The position numbers and the translations under genes were made by a program. From assembly GCF_902769175.1 (NCBI RefSeq), contig NZ_CACXNW010000009.1:17110-81109 (forward strand): 64,000 bases of DNA. The letters are read 5' to 3'. Below the pieces are notes generated by a model, which saw only the letters and a program-made list of their open reading frames with translations, did not search any database and was not told the origin of the DNA. Shown piece after piece: positions 27,946-41,500 of the stretch; position 1 is the first letter of the stretch, and every line of letters begins with the position of its first letter. The DNA comes from an uncultured Methanobrevibacter sp. (GTDB lineage: Archaea > Methanobacteriota > Methanobacteria > Methanobacteriales > Methanobacteriaceae).

Positions 27946-28164
27946 TGAAAAGGTAAATTATTTCTATTTGCTTTTTTTCATTTTATTTTTTTAAAAAAAC
28001 ATATTAAGAAATTCAAATGCATATCAAAAGATTTATATTAAGCGAAGTTTAATTATATTGTCCATAGAAAAAAACATTGGATAAAAATTAACTGAGCTTA
28101 ATTTATAATATCCTAAAAATATAAATTCTTGGCGGCGAATTTATAAAGTCCTCACGGTGATATT
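27946..28164. promoter_or_regulatory. Promoter region of the DUF530-like gene
   Basis: AAAAGATTTATATTAAG at 28026-28042 is a good TATA box. The leader is about 100 bases long and has an unusually GC-rich patch for this genome (TTGGCGGCG near 28130, CCTCACGGTGAT at 28151-28162) that includes the ribosome site. Confidence 0.5.
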
Positions 28165-29748
28165 ATGGATGAATCATTAATGATAACGGAATCTGAAAAA
28201 TTTCTAAATGAAATAGAGAAGGAGAGATTAGATTTAACTAATCTAAAAAAGGATTTTAAAGATTTAGAGTCCTTTTTAGAAATCTATCAACTTCTTAAGA
28301 GTAATTTAGATAAGCTTCAAGAGATGAAAGAGAGTATGGATGAAAGCGGTTACACTGCTCCATTCAGATCTTTAAATCGTTATGGTTCCCGTGTTAATGA
28401 TGATGTTGAAGTTGAGGAATTAGGAGAAATCAGTCGCCACAATCAAATCTTTAGAAATAGGGCATCTGCTAAAAAGAACAGTTTTGATAGGGTAAAGTAT
28501 GCTATTTCAGCTCATAGGATTGCATTAGGCAATTTAGAGGAATATGCTAAAATCAGATGCAATGAATGCAAAAAGTCTTATAGTGTAAGCAGCTTTTTAG
28601 AACAGTCAAAGACATGCAAATGCGGTTCTAAGGATTTTGAATTTAAGATTAATCATTCTGGCGTTCATAGGCTTGAAATAATTCCATATCTTCCTTTATC
28701 CGGTAATTATATGGTATTAATGTCTGGATTATCCAGTTGGGGCAGAGAATCCTTTAAACGGGTTTTAAACATCTTAAAGCAACAAAGGAGAGGTGTGGTT
28801 AAAACTGTCACTCCTATTGTTAAATATAAGGAAAATGGCAGAACCATTACTAAAAGAGTGCCTCTTGACAGTGAATTTGCAGACAGTTATGAAGAGGAGC
28901 TTAGGAGAAGATTTGGTAAGGGAGTTCGTATTGAAAGGTTGGAATTCCACAGAACTAAGCCAACAATCATAAATGATAAGCACACATGCACTAATTTGGC
29001 TTTGGCCTATGTAAAACATGCTGAAGATATTATAGAACGTCATGGAGAAGATATTTTCCAAGATAAAATCAAGGATTTAAACAATCTTAAAATCTATGAT
29101 GAAATCATTTATTCAGTTAATTTGGAAAAGCCTGAGTTTATTGAAGCAAGCGATCTTGAAGATTGGAGAGCTGATAAGATCAATAAGAGCCTTGAAGAGT
29201 TAGGCTTGATGGATAAGTATGGCAACTTGGATAGGAAGCTAAAAAAGGATTTAAAGGAAAGAGATAAGATCAAGACTAAAATCTTTGCAGACATTGCTCC
29301 TACCTTGATATTATGGGACATTTCCAAATATTACTTATGCACTTCTCAAGATAGGCGAAAACGTTACGGTTCACCTTTCCCTTACATTCGTGGAGATATT
29401 GACAGACAGCAACGTAAGGTATTTTCAAATCCACATAGTCAAGTGGTTAAGCTATTGCAGGATAAGGAAAGGGAACATATTATCTCTGTTGATGAAATGG
29501 ACTTATTGTTGCACAAGAAGTTTAAGTTTGAAAAGAGGATAAAGAATTTGCACATTAAGCTTAATTATGCAGCTGTTGGCCCTGCTATAGTCTTCACCAA
29601 TTCTAATTATAACATTAAAGAAGTTTCTCAAGCATTTAAAGTAGGGGAAAAGAGCATTAAACGTGAGATAAATAATATGAAAAGTATTAGAAAACCTAAT
29701 ACTAAACGTTCCAGAGATTTCATTGATTTGGTAAAGAACAAATCCTAA
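28165..29748 (+). CDS. DUF530-like archaeal protein with zinc ribbon
   Basis: The 527-residue soluble protein starts at the ATG at 28165 after CACGGTGATATT. Residues 1-60 are charged and helical (coiled-coil-like). A zinc ribbon of four Cys lies around residues 132-152 (RCNECKKSYS...KTCKCGSKDF). It is followed by HRLEIIPYLPLSGNYMVLMSGLSSWGRESFKRVLNIL, then GKGVRIERLEFHRTKPTIINDKHTCTNLALAYVKHAE. The C-terminus is basic and helical, with a possible helix-turn-helix (YNIKEVSQAFKVGEKSIKREINNM). This layout matches the methanogen family DUF530 as I recall it; its role is unknown. The DNA-binding look of both ends suggests a nucleic-acid job, which is inference. The Asp-rich gene follows at 60 bases and may be cotranscribed. 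Confidence 0.75.
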   Translation: MDESLMITESEKFLNEIEKERLDLTNLKKDFKDLESFLEIYQLLKSNLDKLQEMKESMDESGYTAPFRSLNRYGSRVNDDVEVEELGEISRHNQIFRNRASAKKNSFDRVKYAISAHRIALGNLEEYAKIRCNECKKSYSVSSFLEQSKTCKCGSKDFEFKINHSGVHRLEIIPYLPLSGNYMVLMSGLSSWGRESFKRVLNILKQQRRGVVKTVTPIVKYKENGRTITKRVPLDSEFADSYEEELRRRFGKGVRIERLEFHRTKPTIINDKHTCTNLALAYVKHAEDIIERHGEDIFQDKIKDLNNLKIYDEIIYSVNLEKPEFIEASDLEDWRADKINKSLEELGLMDKYGNLDRKLKKDLKERDKIKTKIFADIAPTLILWDISKYYLCTSQDRRKRYGSPFPYIRGDIDRQQRKVFSNPHSQVVKLLQDKEREHIISVDEMDLLLHKKFKFEKRIKNLHIKLNYAAVGPAIVFTNSNYNIKEVSQAFKVGEKSIKREINNMKSIRKPNTKRSRDFIDLVKNKS

Positions 29749-29809
29749 ATCTTAAGTCCCATTTGGCAAAGGGTTCTGAAGAATTTTTTCATAAAGTAAG
29801 GTGTTTTTC

Positions 29810-30487
29810 ATGGTTGAAGACTTTGATGATTTTGATGATGATTTCGAAGATTTCGATGATTTTGATGACGATTACTATGAAGACTTTGACGATGAGGAGG
29901 ATGATTTTGACGATTTTGATGATGGAATCGATTATGACAATTTAGATCCAGAGTCAAAAGAGGAATTGGATATCTTTGATGAAAGGCCTTTGGAAACTGA
30001 TTCTGAATATGATATCAATGCTGTGGAAATTCACATATCCACACAACTTACATCACAAAAAATCATTGAACTTATGGATACTTATCGTTCCTTAAAAAGA
30101 ATTACCTGTCCTAAAAGCATTTATAATAGGATTTCCCCTAAATATATCAAAGCTTTAGATGAAGTGGGAATTTCAATTGAAGTGAAATATAACTGGGGAA
30201 AGAAAAAATATTCAATGATTCAAATCAATCAGGTTGTTGACTTATTCAATGAAGGAAAGCAAACTGAAGAGATTTCAGCTATTTTAGACATGCCTGCTTC
30301 AAATGTCAAGTATATCAAATCAAAGTATTTTGATAAGATCAATGTAAAGAATTACAATAGAAAATATGATGATGAATGTAGAGCAAAAGTCAAATATATG
30401 AAAGAGGCAGGATTGAAACCTAAAGAGATTTCTAAGGAACTTAATATACCTGTCAGGTCTATTTATTACATCTTAAATAAGAAATAA
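29810..30487 (+). CDS. Asp/Phe-rich N-terminus with two helix-turn-helix motifs
   Basis: I start this at the ATG at 29810 because GGTG lies at 29800-29803; the GTG at 29801 is part of that site. The first 45 residues are almost only Asp, Phe, Glu and Tyr in units such as DDFDDDFEDFDDF, written in repetitive GATGATTTTGAT codons. The remainder is a normal protein, with HISTQLTSQKIIELMDTYRSLKRITCP and two similar HTH-like segments: NQVVDLFNEGKQTEEISAILDMPASNVKYI and CRAKVKYMKEAGLKPKEISKELNIPVRSIYYIL. It is 225 residues long. The acid tail next to DNA-binding motifs suggests a regulator or a DNA mimic region; I do not recognise the family. It sits just after the DUF530-like gene. Confidence 0.7.
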   Translation: MVEDFDDFDDDFEDFDDFDDDYYEDFDDEEDDFDDFDDGIDYDNLDPESKEELDIFDERPLETDSEYDINAVEIHISTQLTSQKIIELMDTYRSLKRITCPKSIYNRISPKYIKALDEVGISIEVKYNWGKKKYSMIQINQVVDLFNEGKQTEEISAILDMPASNVKYIKSKYFDKINVKNYNRKYDDECRAKVKYMKEAGLKPKEISKELNIPVRSIYYILNKK

Positions 30488-32568
30488 TCTCTTTTTTTAT
30501 TATTTATTAATAATATTTTTAATTAATATTTTTTTTATTATTTATTAATAATATTTTTAATTAATATTTTTTTATTATTAATTAATTAATATTTTTTTAG
30601 TAATCTTTGATTAATTTTTTAATAATATTCTTTAATACATTGGTTGTTTTTTCTCTATTTTTTTTATGAAATTTACCAATTATTTGTCCTTGAATTTTAA
30701 ATCGATATATCGTTTTTTACATACTTATCATTATATTGAAAATATGATTATTTATTTGATACTTTATCTCATTAAGTATAATTTTAATGATAAATTTCTT
30801 TAAAAATTTTATATTTAAATTCCTAAAATCCCTTATTTATTTGTATGGTGTATTATTTATTTAAATTCCGAAATTTAGTTAATTTTTACTTATTTTGCTA
30901 TTTAAGGCTCAGAAAAATCATTTCATAATTTATATATATTATATTAAATAAATATATACTGTAATATGGACAATTTTTGATAATTTTCCATCGAATAAAA
31001 AATACATAACTAGGTTAAGGATAGGTTAAGGGATTAAAAAAAGTTATGGTTTTTTATTATTGTAATGATATGATTTATAGGTTTTTCAAAACAAGTGACA
31101 TTATTGTTAATGAATAGAATAAGGATTGTTTGGGAGTCATTCTTTGTTTTAGGATATTAATTGTATTTTCATTTTTTTTAAGTCTATTGATTATTTTCAT
31201 TTTATGATAAATGTTCTTATCTTTCTTTTTTTGCTTTTCTTATAATTAATCAGCTATTATTTTTTTCTTTTGGAACTTATTGAAAAGTTTGTATTGAATA
31301 TTAAATTTATCATTTATAATATTGTAATTTCGGTGATTTGTTTAAATAATTGTCAAAGTCCAATATTTAATATTCATTCATTGCTAAATTTTTGGGAGTG
31401 ATTTTGCTTTGAATACCTATTGAATATTTCACTGGCCTTTTGGGAGTCTGGTTAGTGAGGATTAAGAGCTTATTTAGAAATCAACAAATGAAGATTTTTA
31501 GAGGATAATAGATAATGATTAAGTTATAAAGAAGATATTATTACAAAATTTTAAAAAAAATTTACTATAAAAAATATGTATTTATATTTATTATATAATT
31601 AAGGATGTTGAAAATTAATAAGTCATATGGGCTTTAAAATGTATTAGCTGCAGGAAATTGCTTATTTCAAATTAATAGGTGGTTAATTGATATTTAGTCT
31701 TACAGAATATTTATTAGCTAACTGTTGATGGAAAAATAGGCTGTTTTTATAAGCTTGGTCAAAATATGATTTTAAAGAGTATATGATTTTTGTACAAAGT
31801 TTGTTGAATGATATTTTTCATAAATTATATGATTATCGCAAATTTAATTAAATAAATTTGATTCACCTTTATACTTCAAAAAAGGCTATTGCATTATTTG
31901 AATTTACTCTAAAAAGATTTTTATATTCAAAATAAGCTATTGCATTATTTAAATTTACTCAATAATGGAATATTCATATAATTTGGTTTGAAAAATATTT
32001 TAGTTGTTTGAATGAGTATAATTTGAATATCAAAAAATAATTATATGGTTGTTTTTGCATTATTCAAATTTAAATGATTGGTTCATGGAATAAACAGATT
32101 CTCTTATTCTCAAATCAATCAAAGGATAATTATTAAAAATAAATTATCTTAAAAGCAATCATATAATGGTTCGAATTATATGATTTAAATTATTATTAAA
32201 GGAGATAAATCAGATTATATGTTTGAATATTGTATTTAAGGGTTAAATTTAAATTAAAAACTTCATATGTTCTATTTTCTATGCAAAATATAAAAATGGA
32301 ATTTTATTGAAATTATTGTAAGACTTGGCATATCTGAAAAATAGGACATTATGGTTTTTGTGTGTATAAAGGAAATAATAAATTAATCTATTAAAAAATT
32401 AGGTGTTTTAACTTAAAGAAATATGAAGGAAATTTATTAAATAAAAAATGAGAAAAGAATAATGAAATTCCATTAGCTCAAATGCTTAATTCTTTAATAT
32501 TTCTAAATGTTTATTATTTGGTTGGACAAATTTTATTAATTAAATTTTTTATTAAGGAGGTAAATTTA
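30488..32568. other. 2.1-kb gene desert upstream of the giant adhesin
   Basis: I find no gene. The first 120 bases repeat TTATTTATTAATAATATTTTTAATTAATA. TGAATATTAAAT (31295-31306) and ATTTAATATTCA (31365-31376) are exact inverted repeats 58 bases apart. At 31428-31457 TCACTGGCC can pair with GGTTAGTGA over a 12-base loop. A segment CTATTGCATTATTTGAATTTACTC is repeated about 47 bases apart near 31887 and 31934. The word TTGGGAGT occurs three times (31127-31450). It may hold regulatory DNA for the adhesin or a fully decayed gene. Confidence 0.5.
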
Positions 32569-35500
32569 ATGAATAATAAGGCATTTATTATCATTGGATT
32601 GATCTTATGTCTTTTATTTACCATACCTATGGTTTCAGCTGCTGAGGTCAGTGCTGATTCCGATTTAATTGATAATTCAGTAATTGGATCAAATATCAAT
32701 TCACAAGCTATTGCAACATCTGATGCAAATGGTTTAGAAAGCAATATTGATGACATTAATTCTAATATTGATTCAAACATTAATGCTCATGATAATGCAA
32801 ACAATGGAGACATTATTGAAGGGCTTAATGATAACAATACCGAAATTGATATTGGTTCAAATAATGATGATGACAATGATAAGATTACTGATATCAATTT
32901 AGGTAATAAAAATTCTAATGATAAAAACATTTTAGGTGCAAATGCACTTACTGCTGTCGGTGATGGAAACACTTTCACCGATTTAGAATATTTAATTAAT
33001 AAAGCTATCTCTGAAGGTGCTACCAGTTTCACATTGCCTCGTGATTTCACATTCACTTCAGGTGGTGATGATTCATTAATAAACGGTATCACAATCAATT
33101 CTCCTATAACTATAATTGGTGGTTCACATACTATTGATGGAAGCAACTTAGCTAGAATTTTCGTAATTAACTCAAACAATGTATACTTAAATGGAATTAC
33201 CTTTAAAAATGCAAATGCAAGTTCTGAAGCTAGCTTTGGTGCAAATGGTGGAGCAGTCTATGTTCAGGCTGAAGGAACCATCACCAACCATGGAGGAATA
33301 TCCAATTCCACTTTCATCAATTGTTATTCACTTAAGGATGGTGGAGCACTTTATGTTAGAGGAGACTATTTCACTTTAGACAATTCATCTTTCATCAATA
33401 ACACCGCAGGTGATGATGGTGGTGCCATTGATTGGGCAGGTGATTACGGTAGAATCTACAATTTGACTGCAATCAATAACAGTGCAATCAGTTATGGTGA
33501 CTCCAGTTCAAAAGGAGGTACCCTTATTGTAACAGGTTCAAATATAGCTATGGATAGAATCAATGTTACAGGAAGTCGTGCAAAAGGTGAAAGTGAAGGT
33601 CACGACGAAATCCAAGGTGGAGCAATATTCCTAACCGGTAACAACTGTAACATTACCAACTCTACATTTGTCAATTGTTCTGTAGAGTTTGACGGTGACT
33701 ATGCTTCAGGTGGAGCATTATACATCCTTGGTAACAACACTAATGTAGTCAAATGTAATTTCACTGACAATTCTGCTACTGAAGATGGTGGTGCAATATT
33801 TATAGATGGTGAAAACTGTACCTTGAACCACACTGTTTTCATTAACAACACTGTCCATAATGATGGTGGTGCAATCGAATGGAATGGTGATAACGGTAGA
33901 ATCTATAATTTAACAGCTATAGATAATTGTGCAGACAGTGAACATGGTAGTTCTAAAGGTGGTACTCTCCTTATAACTGGTGACAATGCAGTAATTGATA
34001 AGGCTAATATTTCAGGAAGTAAGGTTTCCGGTGAACATTATACCGGTGACAAAGCTCTTCAAGGTGGTGCTATCAGCTTATCAGGTAATAACTGTAACAT
34101 AACTAATTCTGTATTCACCAATTGTTCCGTTGACTTTGATGGGGATGATGCTTCAGGTGGAGCATTATACATTTGGGGAAACTTTACAAATATAATCAAC
34201 TGTAATTTCACCAACAACTCTGCTACTGAAGACTGTGGTGCAATTTTCATCGAAGGTCATGACTGTAGCTTAAACAACACTGTGTTCCTTAATAACATCG
34301 CTCATAATGACGGTGGTGCAATTGAATGGAATGGTAACAATGGTAAGATATATAATATGACTGCAGACAACAATTCAGCTGACAGTGCTCATGGTAGCTC
34401 TAAAGGTGGTACCCTCGTTGTTACAGGTTCAAATATGATTATGGATGGTCTTAAAATCACCAACAGTTATGTTGATGGAGACTCCTCTGCAAGGAATGTT
34501 CAAGGTGGAGCAATATTCTTAACCGGTAATAACACCAATATTACAAATTCAGTATTTGAAGATTGTCATATAGATTATAGCGGTGAAAATGCTTCTGGTG
34601 GAGCATTATACATTTTAGGTAACAACTCAAAAGTCGAAAACTGTAATTTCACTGGAAATGTAGCTCACAAGGATGGTGGAGCAATATATGTCAGCGGTTC
34701 TGATGTAGCTGTAATCGATTCAAATTTCATTGAAAACTTTGCTTCTGAATCGGGTGGAGCAATTTTCCTCATAGACAACAAGAACTCACAAATCAATGGT
34801 TCAACCTTTAAAACCAATGTTGCATTATTGAATGGTGGAGCCATTAACTTCTATGCCGGTGCTGAAGACGGTCTTGTATCCAGCTGTGAATTTATAGACA
34901 ACAGCGTTTGGGGTGCTGGTGGATCTGTCTACTGGGAAGGTACCCGTGGTATTGTAGAATACTCTAACTTTACAGGAAGCAGAGCATTAGGTGCAGTATC
35001 TGATCCAAATACTGGTAGAGGAGGATCTGTCATTTGGCTAGGAGACAGAGGTACCATTCGTGAATGTGTCTTCAATGATTCCCAATCCACTAAAGAAGGT
35101 TCTGCACTTTACATTTTAGGTGAAAATGATAATGTATATTACTCTAACTTTACCCATTGTTCTTCCAATACCAGCGGTACTGTATATATCCGTGGTGGAT
35201 ACGCTACTATTGGAAACTGTTATATGAACAATAATACTGTTAAGGAAAATGGTGGAGGAATATATGTTTTAGGTAATTTCATTAATCTTTATGATACTTC
35301 AATTAACAATTCTAAAGCAAATAAAAATGGTTCCGGTTTATACATCTTAGGTAACAGGACTCAAGTAAGCAATACCAACCTTACAAATTCTGATGCTGCA
35401 AGTTATGGTGGTTTTTATATTGCAGGTTTTAGAACTGTAATCGATGGAGCTCGCCTTGAAAACAACACTGCTACTAATGGATCAGGTATATATGTTTCTG

Positions 35501-38500
35501 GTGACCAAACTGAAATAAAAAGGACATTTTTCATCAACAATACAGCAAATCAATCTGGTGGAGGATTATTCTACGAAGGTCGTGGAATTACATTAAGTGA
35601 TTCAGTCTTTGATAAAAACACTGCTAAAACTCAAAAAGGAGGATCAATTTACTTTAATGGTAAACAGGGAGATTCAATTCTTAGATGTAACTTCACTAAT
35701 GGCTGGGCAAATACTAATGCTGGTGGTATTGCTTGGACTGCCAATGGTGTAGGTGGATTAATCAAGGACTGTTACTTTGAAAATATGTCAAGTGGTCAGC
35801 ATGGTGCATGTATCCACTGGGAGAAAAATCAAAATGGTACTATAGACAATTGTACTTTTGTAAATTCCATTGCAAGAACCACTAAGAATGGTGGTGCTGT
35901 TTATATGGGTACAAATCCAAGTTCTAACTTTGCAGTCAATCCAGTGATTTCAAATTGTCTTATAATTAATTGTACTCAAGGTAATAGGGGAGCCATTAAC
36001 CTTCTTGGTATTAACTTAACTGTAGTAAACAATACATTCATTAATATCACTGGTGTTGGTGGTGACACTGATGGTTTCCGTGCATTGGAAATTGAAAATG
36101 GTCTTGGTGCATTGATACTTAACAACACATTCATTAACTGTAGCGGTAATCGTCAAGGAAGTGGTGTAAGAGTGCTTGCAGGTGAAAATATCACTGTAGC
36201 AAACAATACATTTATTGATTGCCACAGTACCAATGCTGGTGGAGGTATTTATTCTGGTGCTAAAGGATTCCAAATCTTTGAAAACAACACATTTATCAAT
36301 AACTCCGGTCAAAAGGATGGTGGTGCTGCAGCATTCGCTAATTTAGTCACTTCATTTAAAAACAATACATTTATTAACAATAGCATTGTTGTCCAGAGTT
36401 CCAGTGGTGGAGCAGTTGCTGTAGTTGCCAACACTGTCATTGACAACTCTACATTCATCAATAACACTGCTTTAAATAATGGTGGTGCTGTTTACTCATC
36501 TGGTGCTTTAACTGTTAACAATTCCTATTTCGAAAATAACCATGCTGATAATAATGGTGGTGCTATCCGGGTTTATAGTGGTAATTTAAGGATAAGCAAT
36601 TCAAGCTTCTTCAATAACACTGCTAAAGTAGGTGGAGCTGTATCCCGTGTAGGTAATGTATATGTTAATGGCTCATCTGTATTCATGTATAATAAGGCAG
36701 AAACCGGTTCTGCTATCAGTGCAAGCAATGTCTATCTCACTGATGTATCTTTACTTCAAAATCAGGCATTATTCAATCAATGGTCTAATCAAAGGGATTC
36801 ACGTATAGGAAATCATGCTTCCATAAATGCTACATTTGTAGGTAATGATAATCTATTGAATGCAATTAATACAACTTCAGCCATATTAAGCAATGTGACA
36901 TATTGTGGTGTAGATGGTGGCGGATTATATGAAGAGACAACAACCAATACTAATAGCGTAACTGCTGCCAAATCCACAAATGAAATTCATCAAATAATCA
37001 TATTGGAAATCTATGACACTGAAAATAATTTGGTTGATACCTTAACCACATTCACTGATGCCAATGGTAAATTCAACTTTGAGGTGGATTTAGCTAATGA
37101 TGCCAATGAGTATGCATATAAGATAATCCATCCAGAAGACAATTATTACACTGGTGCTGAGTACACTATAGGAAGAGCATTATCTGAACTTATCATTATA
37201 CCTCAAAACATTACTCATCCTGAAGATGAAAACATAAGTTTTGAAGTAACTGGAGTTGCAGGTCAAAATCCTATTGGAAATATAACTGTATTCATCAATG
37301 ACACATTTGGCAATATAATATATAATGATACAATATTTATTAATGAAAGTTCACAAGCAATCTTAACTCTTCCAAGATTGAATGCAACTGAATATTACAT
37401 TTATGCAAAGTATAATGGTGATGAGATTTACTTGCCTGATAATGAAACTTCCATATTCCATGTAAATATGGCTGAATCATTTATTGTCATAGAGGTACAG
37501 AATTACACTTACAATGAAACTGGAAACATTACAATCACAGTTCCATATATTGAGTCAGGCAGAATATCTGTTATTGTAAGAAATGATGAAGGATACACAC
37601 AATCCTACACTGTTTATGTTGATGAAGGAACTGAAGAAATTAAAATTGAACTTCCTATATTGGATGCTGGAAATTATACTGTTGATGCATTGTTCTATGG
37701 AAACAACAATTACTTCCCAAGTGACAATACCACTAATTTCACAGTATTCAAGGCAGTTTCAATTATTGATGTAAGCGCAAATAATGTAAGTGGTGGTGAA
37801 AGGTCTATAGTTGATATTCATGTTGATCCTAAAGTTGCAACTCAAAATGTAAATGTGACTGTTACTGATGCTAATGGAAATGTTGTTGCTGAATATGAAG
37901 ATCTTGGATTGCTTGATTCTAAAACTTCAATCACTTTACCAGTTCTTCCAAAAGGCAGGTGCAATGTCACTGTTCATTATGGTGGAGACAAAAACCATAA
38001 TGAGTCTGACAATGATACAATTTTCTATGTCACTAATGACTTATTCCCAATTGACATTGAAGCAATTGATTTAACATATGGTGAAAATGAAACCGTTAAC
38101 ATTACAGTTCCAAAAGATGCAAACTCTGAAAAGTTATGGGTTGAAGTAAAATGGATTGAAAATGATGAATCTGTTATTGGAAACAATACCATTGCTAACT
38201 TAGGATATTCCATTGATGAAAACGGCATAGTCCATATTGACACTTCCACTTTAGAAACCTTCTTCAATGTCGGAAATTACAGCATCAATGTGTATTATGA
38301 AGGTGATGATGACTTCTTAAGCAACAGCAGCATTTTTGGTTTTGAAGTGTTTAAGGCTGATGTTGAAATGATGGTTATTCCACAGAACATTAGTTATGGG
38401 GAAATTGAAAACATTACCGTTGAGATTCCAAAATTGAACGAAATTGGTCAAAATGATGCACTTGACCTATATGTAAATAGCACAAATAATGAAAGTATTA

Positions 38501-41500
38501 GAATTTTCATTGAAGACTATGACATTGGTACTGATGGCAAGGCAATTTGGAACTTAGATAATGTGATTTTACCTGCTGGTGAATATATAGTTGAAGCGGT
38601 TTATGCAGGTTCCAATAATTACAAGCCAACAAACAGAACTGAAAGGTTCACAGTATCTAAAGTGGCTACTTGGATTGAAATTGAAGTCAATAATATTTTT
38701 GTTGGTGAAGATGAAGTAATAAATGTCACTGTTCATCCAAATGGTGAAGGTGGAGTGACCTGCAATATTACATTATATGTCAGAGATAAGGAAGTAACCC
38801 TTCAATTAAATGAAAACGGACAAGCCAGTTACACTCTTGCTGATGAAGTAGAAAGCACTGACATATCTGTAATTGCAATATACAATGGAGACAATAACTT
38901 TAATGAATCCAAAAACTCCACTACTTATAATGTAACTAAACAGAACACAACTACAACTGTTGATGCCTTAAGTCCAATCAAATATGGAACTCTTGAAGAT
39001 CTTAACATAACCGTTAATTTCACTGATGCTACAGGCACTATAACCTTATACATTAACAGCACTGCAGATGGATTTAATAATATTACAAAGGTATTCACTC
39101 TTGCTGAAACTGATGAAGGTAAAGTCAACTGGGATATCAATGGTTTAGTATTGCCTGTTGGCACTTATGATGTAACTGCTGTTTACTCTGGAAATGATAA
39201 GTATAACAACAGCACTTCTCAAATCACATTAATCGTTGTAGAACAAAATGAGGAATATGAAATCACTGTAGAAGCTAATGACACTCTCTATGGTGATGAT
39301 GAGATTATTATTGTAACTGTTCCAGAAGATGCAGAAGGCACTGTAACCATCAGCATTGATGGAAATGAAATTGAAACTAAGGAAGTCTCTGGAGGTAAGG
39401 CAATCTTTAATATTACTGGCCTTGAAGTCCATAATGACTATAATGTAACTGCAATCTATAATGGAGATTCCAATTATAAGGCTGGAAACACTGGAGATGA
39501 CTTATTCAATGTAACTAAAGCACCTTCACATATTGAAGTAATTGCTGAGGATATTGATTACAGGCAAACTGAAAACATCACAGTCAGCTTAGCTGATGTC
39601 AATGCTAGCGGTAAAATTGTCATAAGCATTATTAATAAAACAAGTGGCGAAACAATTAAGACTCAAGATATTGATGAATTTGTCACTACTGAAGGAATTG
39701 TTTACTCCTTTGAAGGATTAGAAGCAGGCAATTACACTGTAAAAGTGGAATTCACTGATGACCATAACTATGAGAATAGTGAAGATGCATATGACTTTGA
39801 AGTCAGAAAGTCTGTTCCTGAAATCAGTGAAGACAGCCCTGATATCACATATGGAAATGATGAAACAATTACTGTAACTGTTCCAACAGATGCTTCAGGA
39901 ACCATTGATGTATTAGTTGATGGTGTATCCATTGGTGTAAAAACAATAGGCACTGATGACTTGACATTTACAATTTCCAAACCTCTTGCAGATTCTAAGC
40001 ATAATATAACTCTTATCTATAGTGGAGACAGCAATTATGACCCTGTAACTATTATAGGTGAATTTGCTGTTGATAAGCTTGTCCCAAGCATTGAGATAGA
40101 GGTTAATACTATATTTGTTGGTGATGATGAAGTCATAAACATTACTGTAATAGGATTAGATGGTCTTGAAATACCAACTGGAAATCTAAGCATATTAGTC
40201 AAATCATTAAATGAAACTAAAGTCCTTAATGGCGGTCAAGCAAGCTTAAGCCTTGAAAATGAAGTGGAAGGAACTGACATTTCTGTAGTTGTCTTCTATA
40301 ATGGAGATAGCAATTATAATGCTACAATGGCTTCTGCAGCTTATAATGTAACTAAGAAAAACACTACAACAATTGTCACTGGCCAAACTCCAATCACTTA
40401 TGGTTCTATAGAAAACCTTACAATAACCATAAATGAAACTGATGTTACAGGCACTCTTACTTTATATGTTTATGATGATTTTGGTGATGTAAACATTATT
40501 AAAGTATTTGAAATTGGAGACAGCAATGTTATCGAATGGAATATTGATGGAGAAATCTTCGATGTCTATTCATACAATGTCACTGCAGTTTACTCTGGAG
40601 ATGACAAACATATTGGCAGTACTGGAACTTTCCAATTTGCTGTAGAGCCATTTGGAGATTTCGAATTAAGTATTAGTGCTCCAGGTGGAGAATACTTGAA
40701 TGTTGCAGATGTGGTAGTAACAGTATCTCCTGCAATACCTGGTTGGATTCATTTAATCATCAATGATTCAATGATTGTATATGACTCTAAAATGTTGCAA
40801 TACGGAAGAGTAAGATTTAATGTTAGCAATTTTGAAGTAGGTACTTATAATATCACTGCCGATTATTTCTATGGTGTAGACTATGTAAGCAAGGATATAT
40901 CTATAGTATTTGAAGTAACTAAAATTGATTCTCACATTAAGGCTATTCCAGAAGATATAGATTATACTCAAGTGGAAAATATCAATGTAAGCCTTCCAGA
41001 CTATAATGCAAGTGGAAAACTAATCATTACAATTACCAATAAATCAGACAGCACACAGATTATCAGAACTTTGGAAATCGATGAGTTTAATGCAACTGAA
41101 GGAATCGTCTACTCCTTTGAAGGATTGCTTCCAGGCAATTACACTGTAAAAGCTGAATACATCAATGACCACAACTATAAGGACAGCGAATACACTGCTG
41201 ACTTTGAAGTTCGCAAAGGAGACCCAACTTTAACTGAAAACAGTCCTGACATAACTTATGGTGAAGATGAGAATATCACTGTCAGCATCACTGGTGTTGA
41301 AGGTGGATTAAGTCCTACTGGAACCATTGAAGTAATTGTTGACGGTGTAATTGTTGACACCATTACAATTGGTGATGATTTAGAATACATTGTAATCAAA
41401 CCTTTAGCTGATCCTAAGCATAATGTGACTGTTGTCTACAGTGGAGACAGCAATTATAATCCTCTAACCATCACAGGTGAATTTGAAGTGACTAAGGCTT

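Noticed and set aside
29763..29945. Met/Ile/Leu-rich frame over the Asp-rich gene start
   Set aside because: Out-of-frame reading of the GATGATTTTGAT repeats; the Asp-rich frame has the ribosome site and continues into a normal protein.
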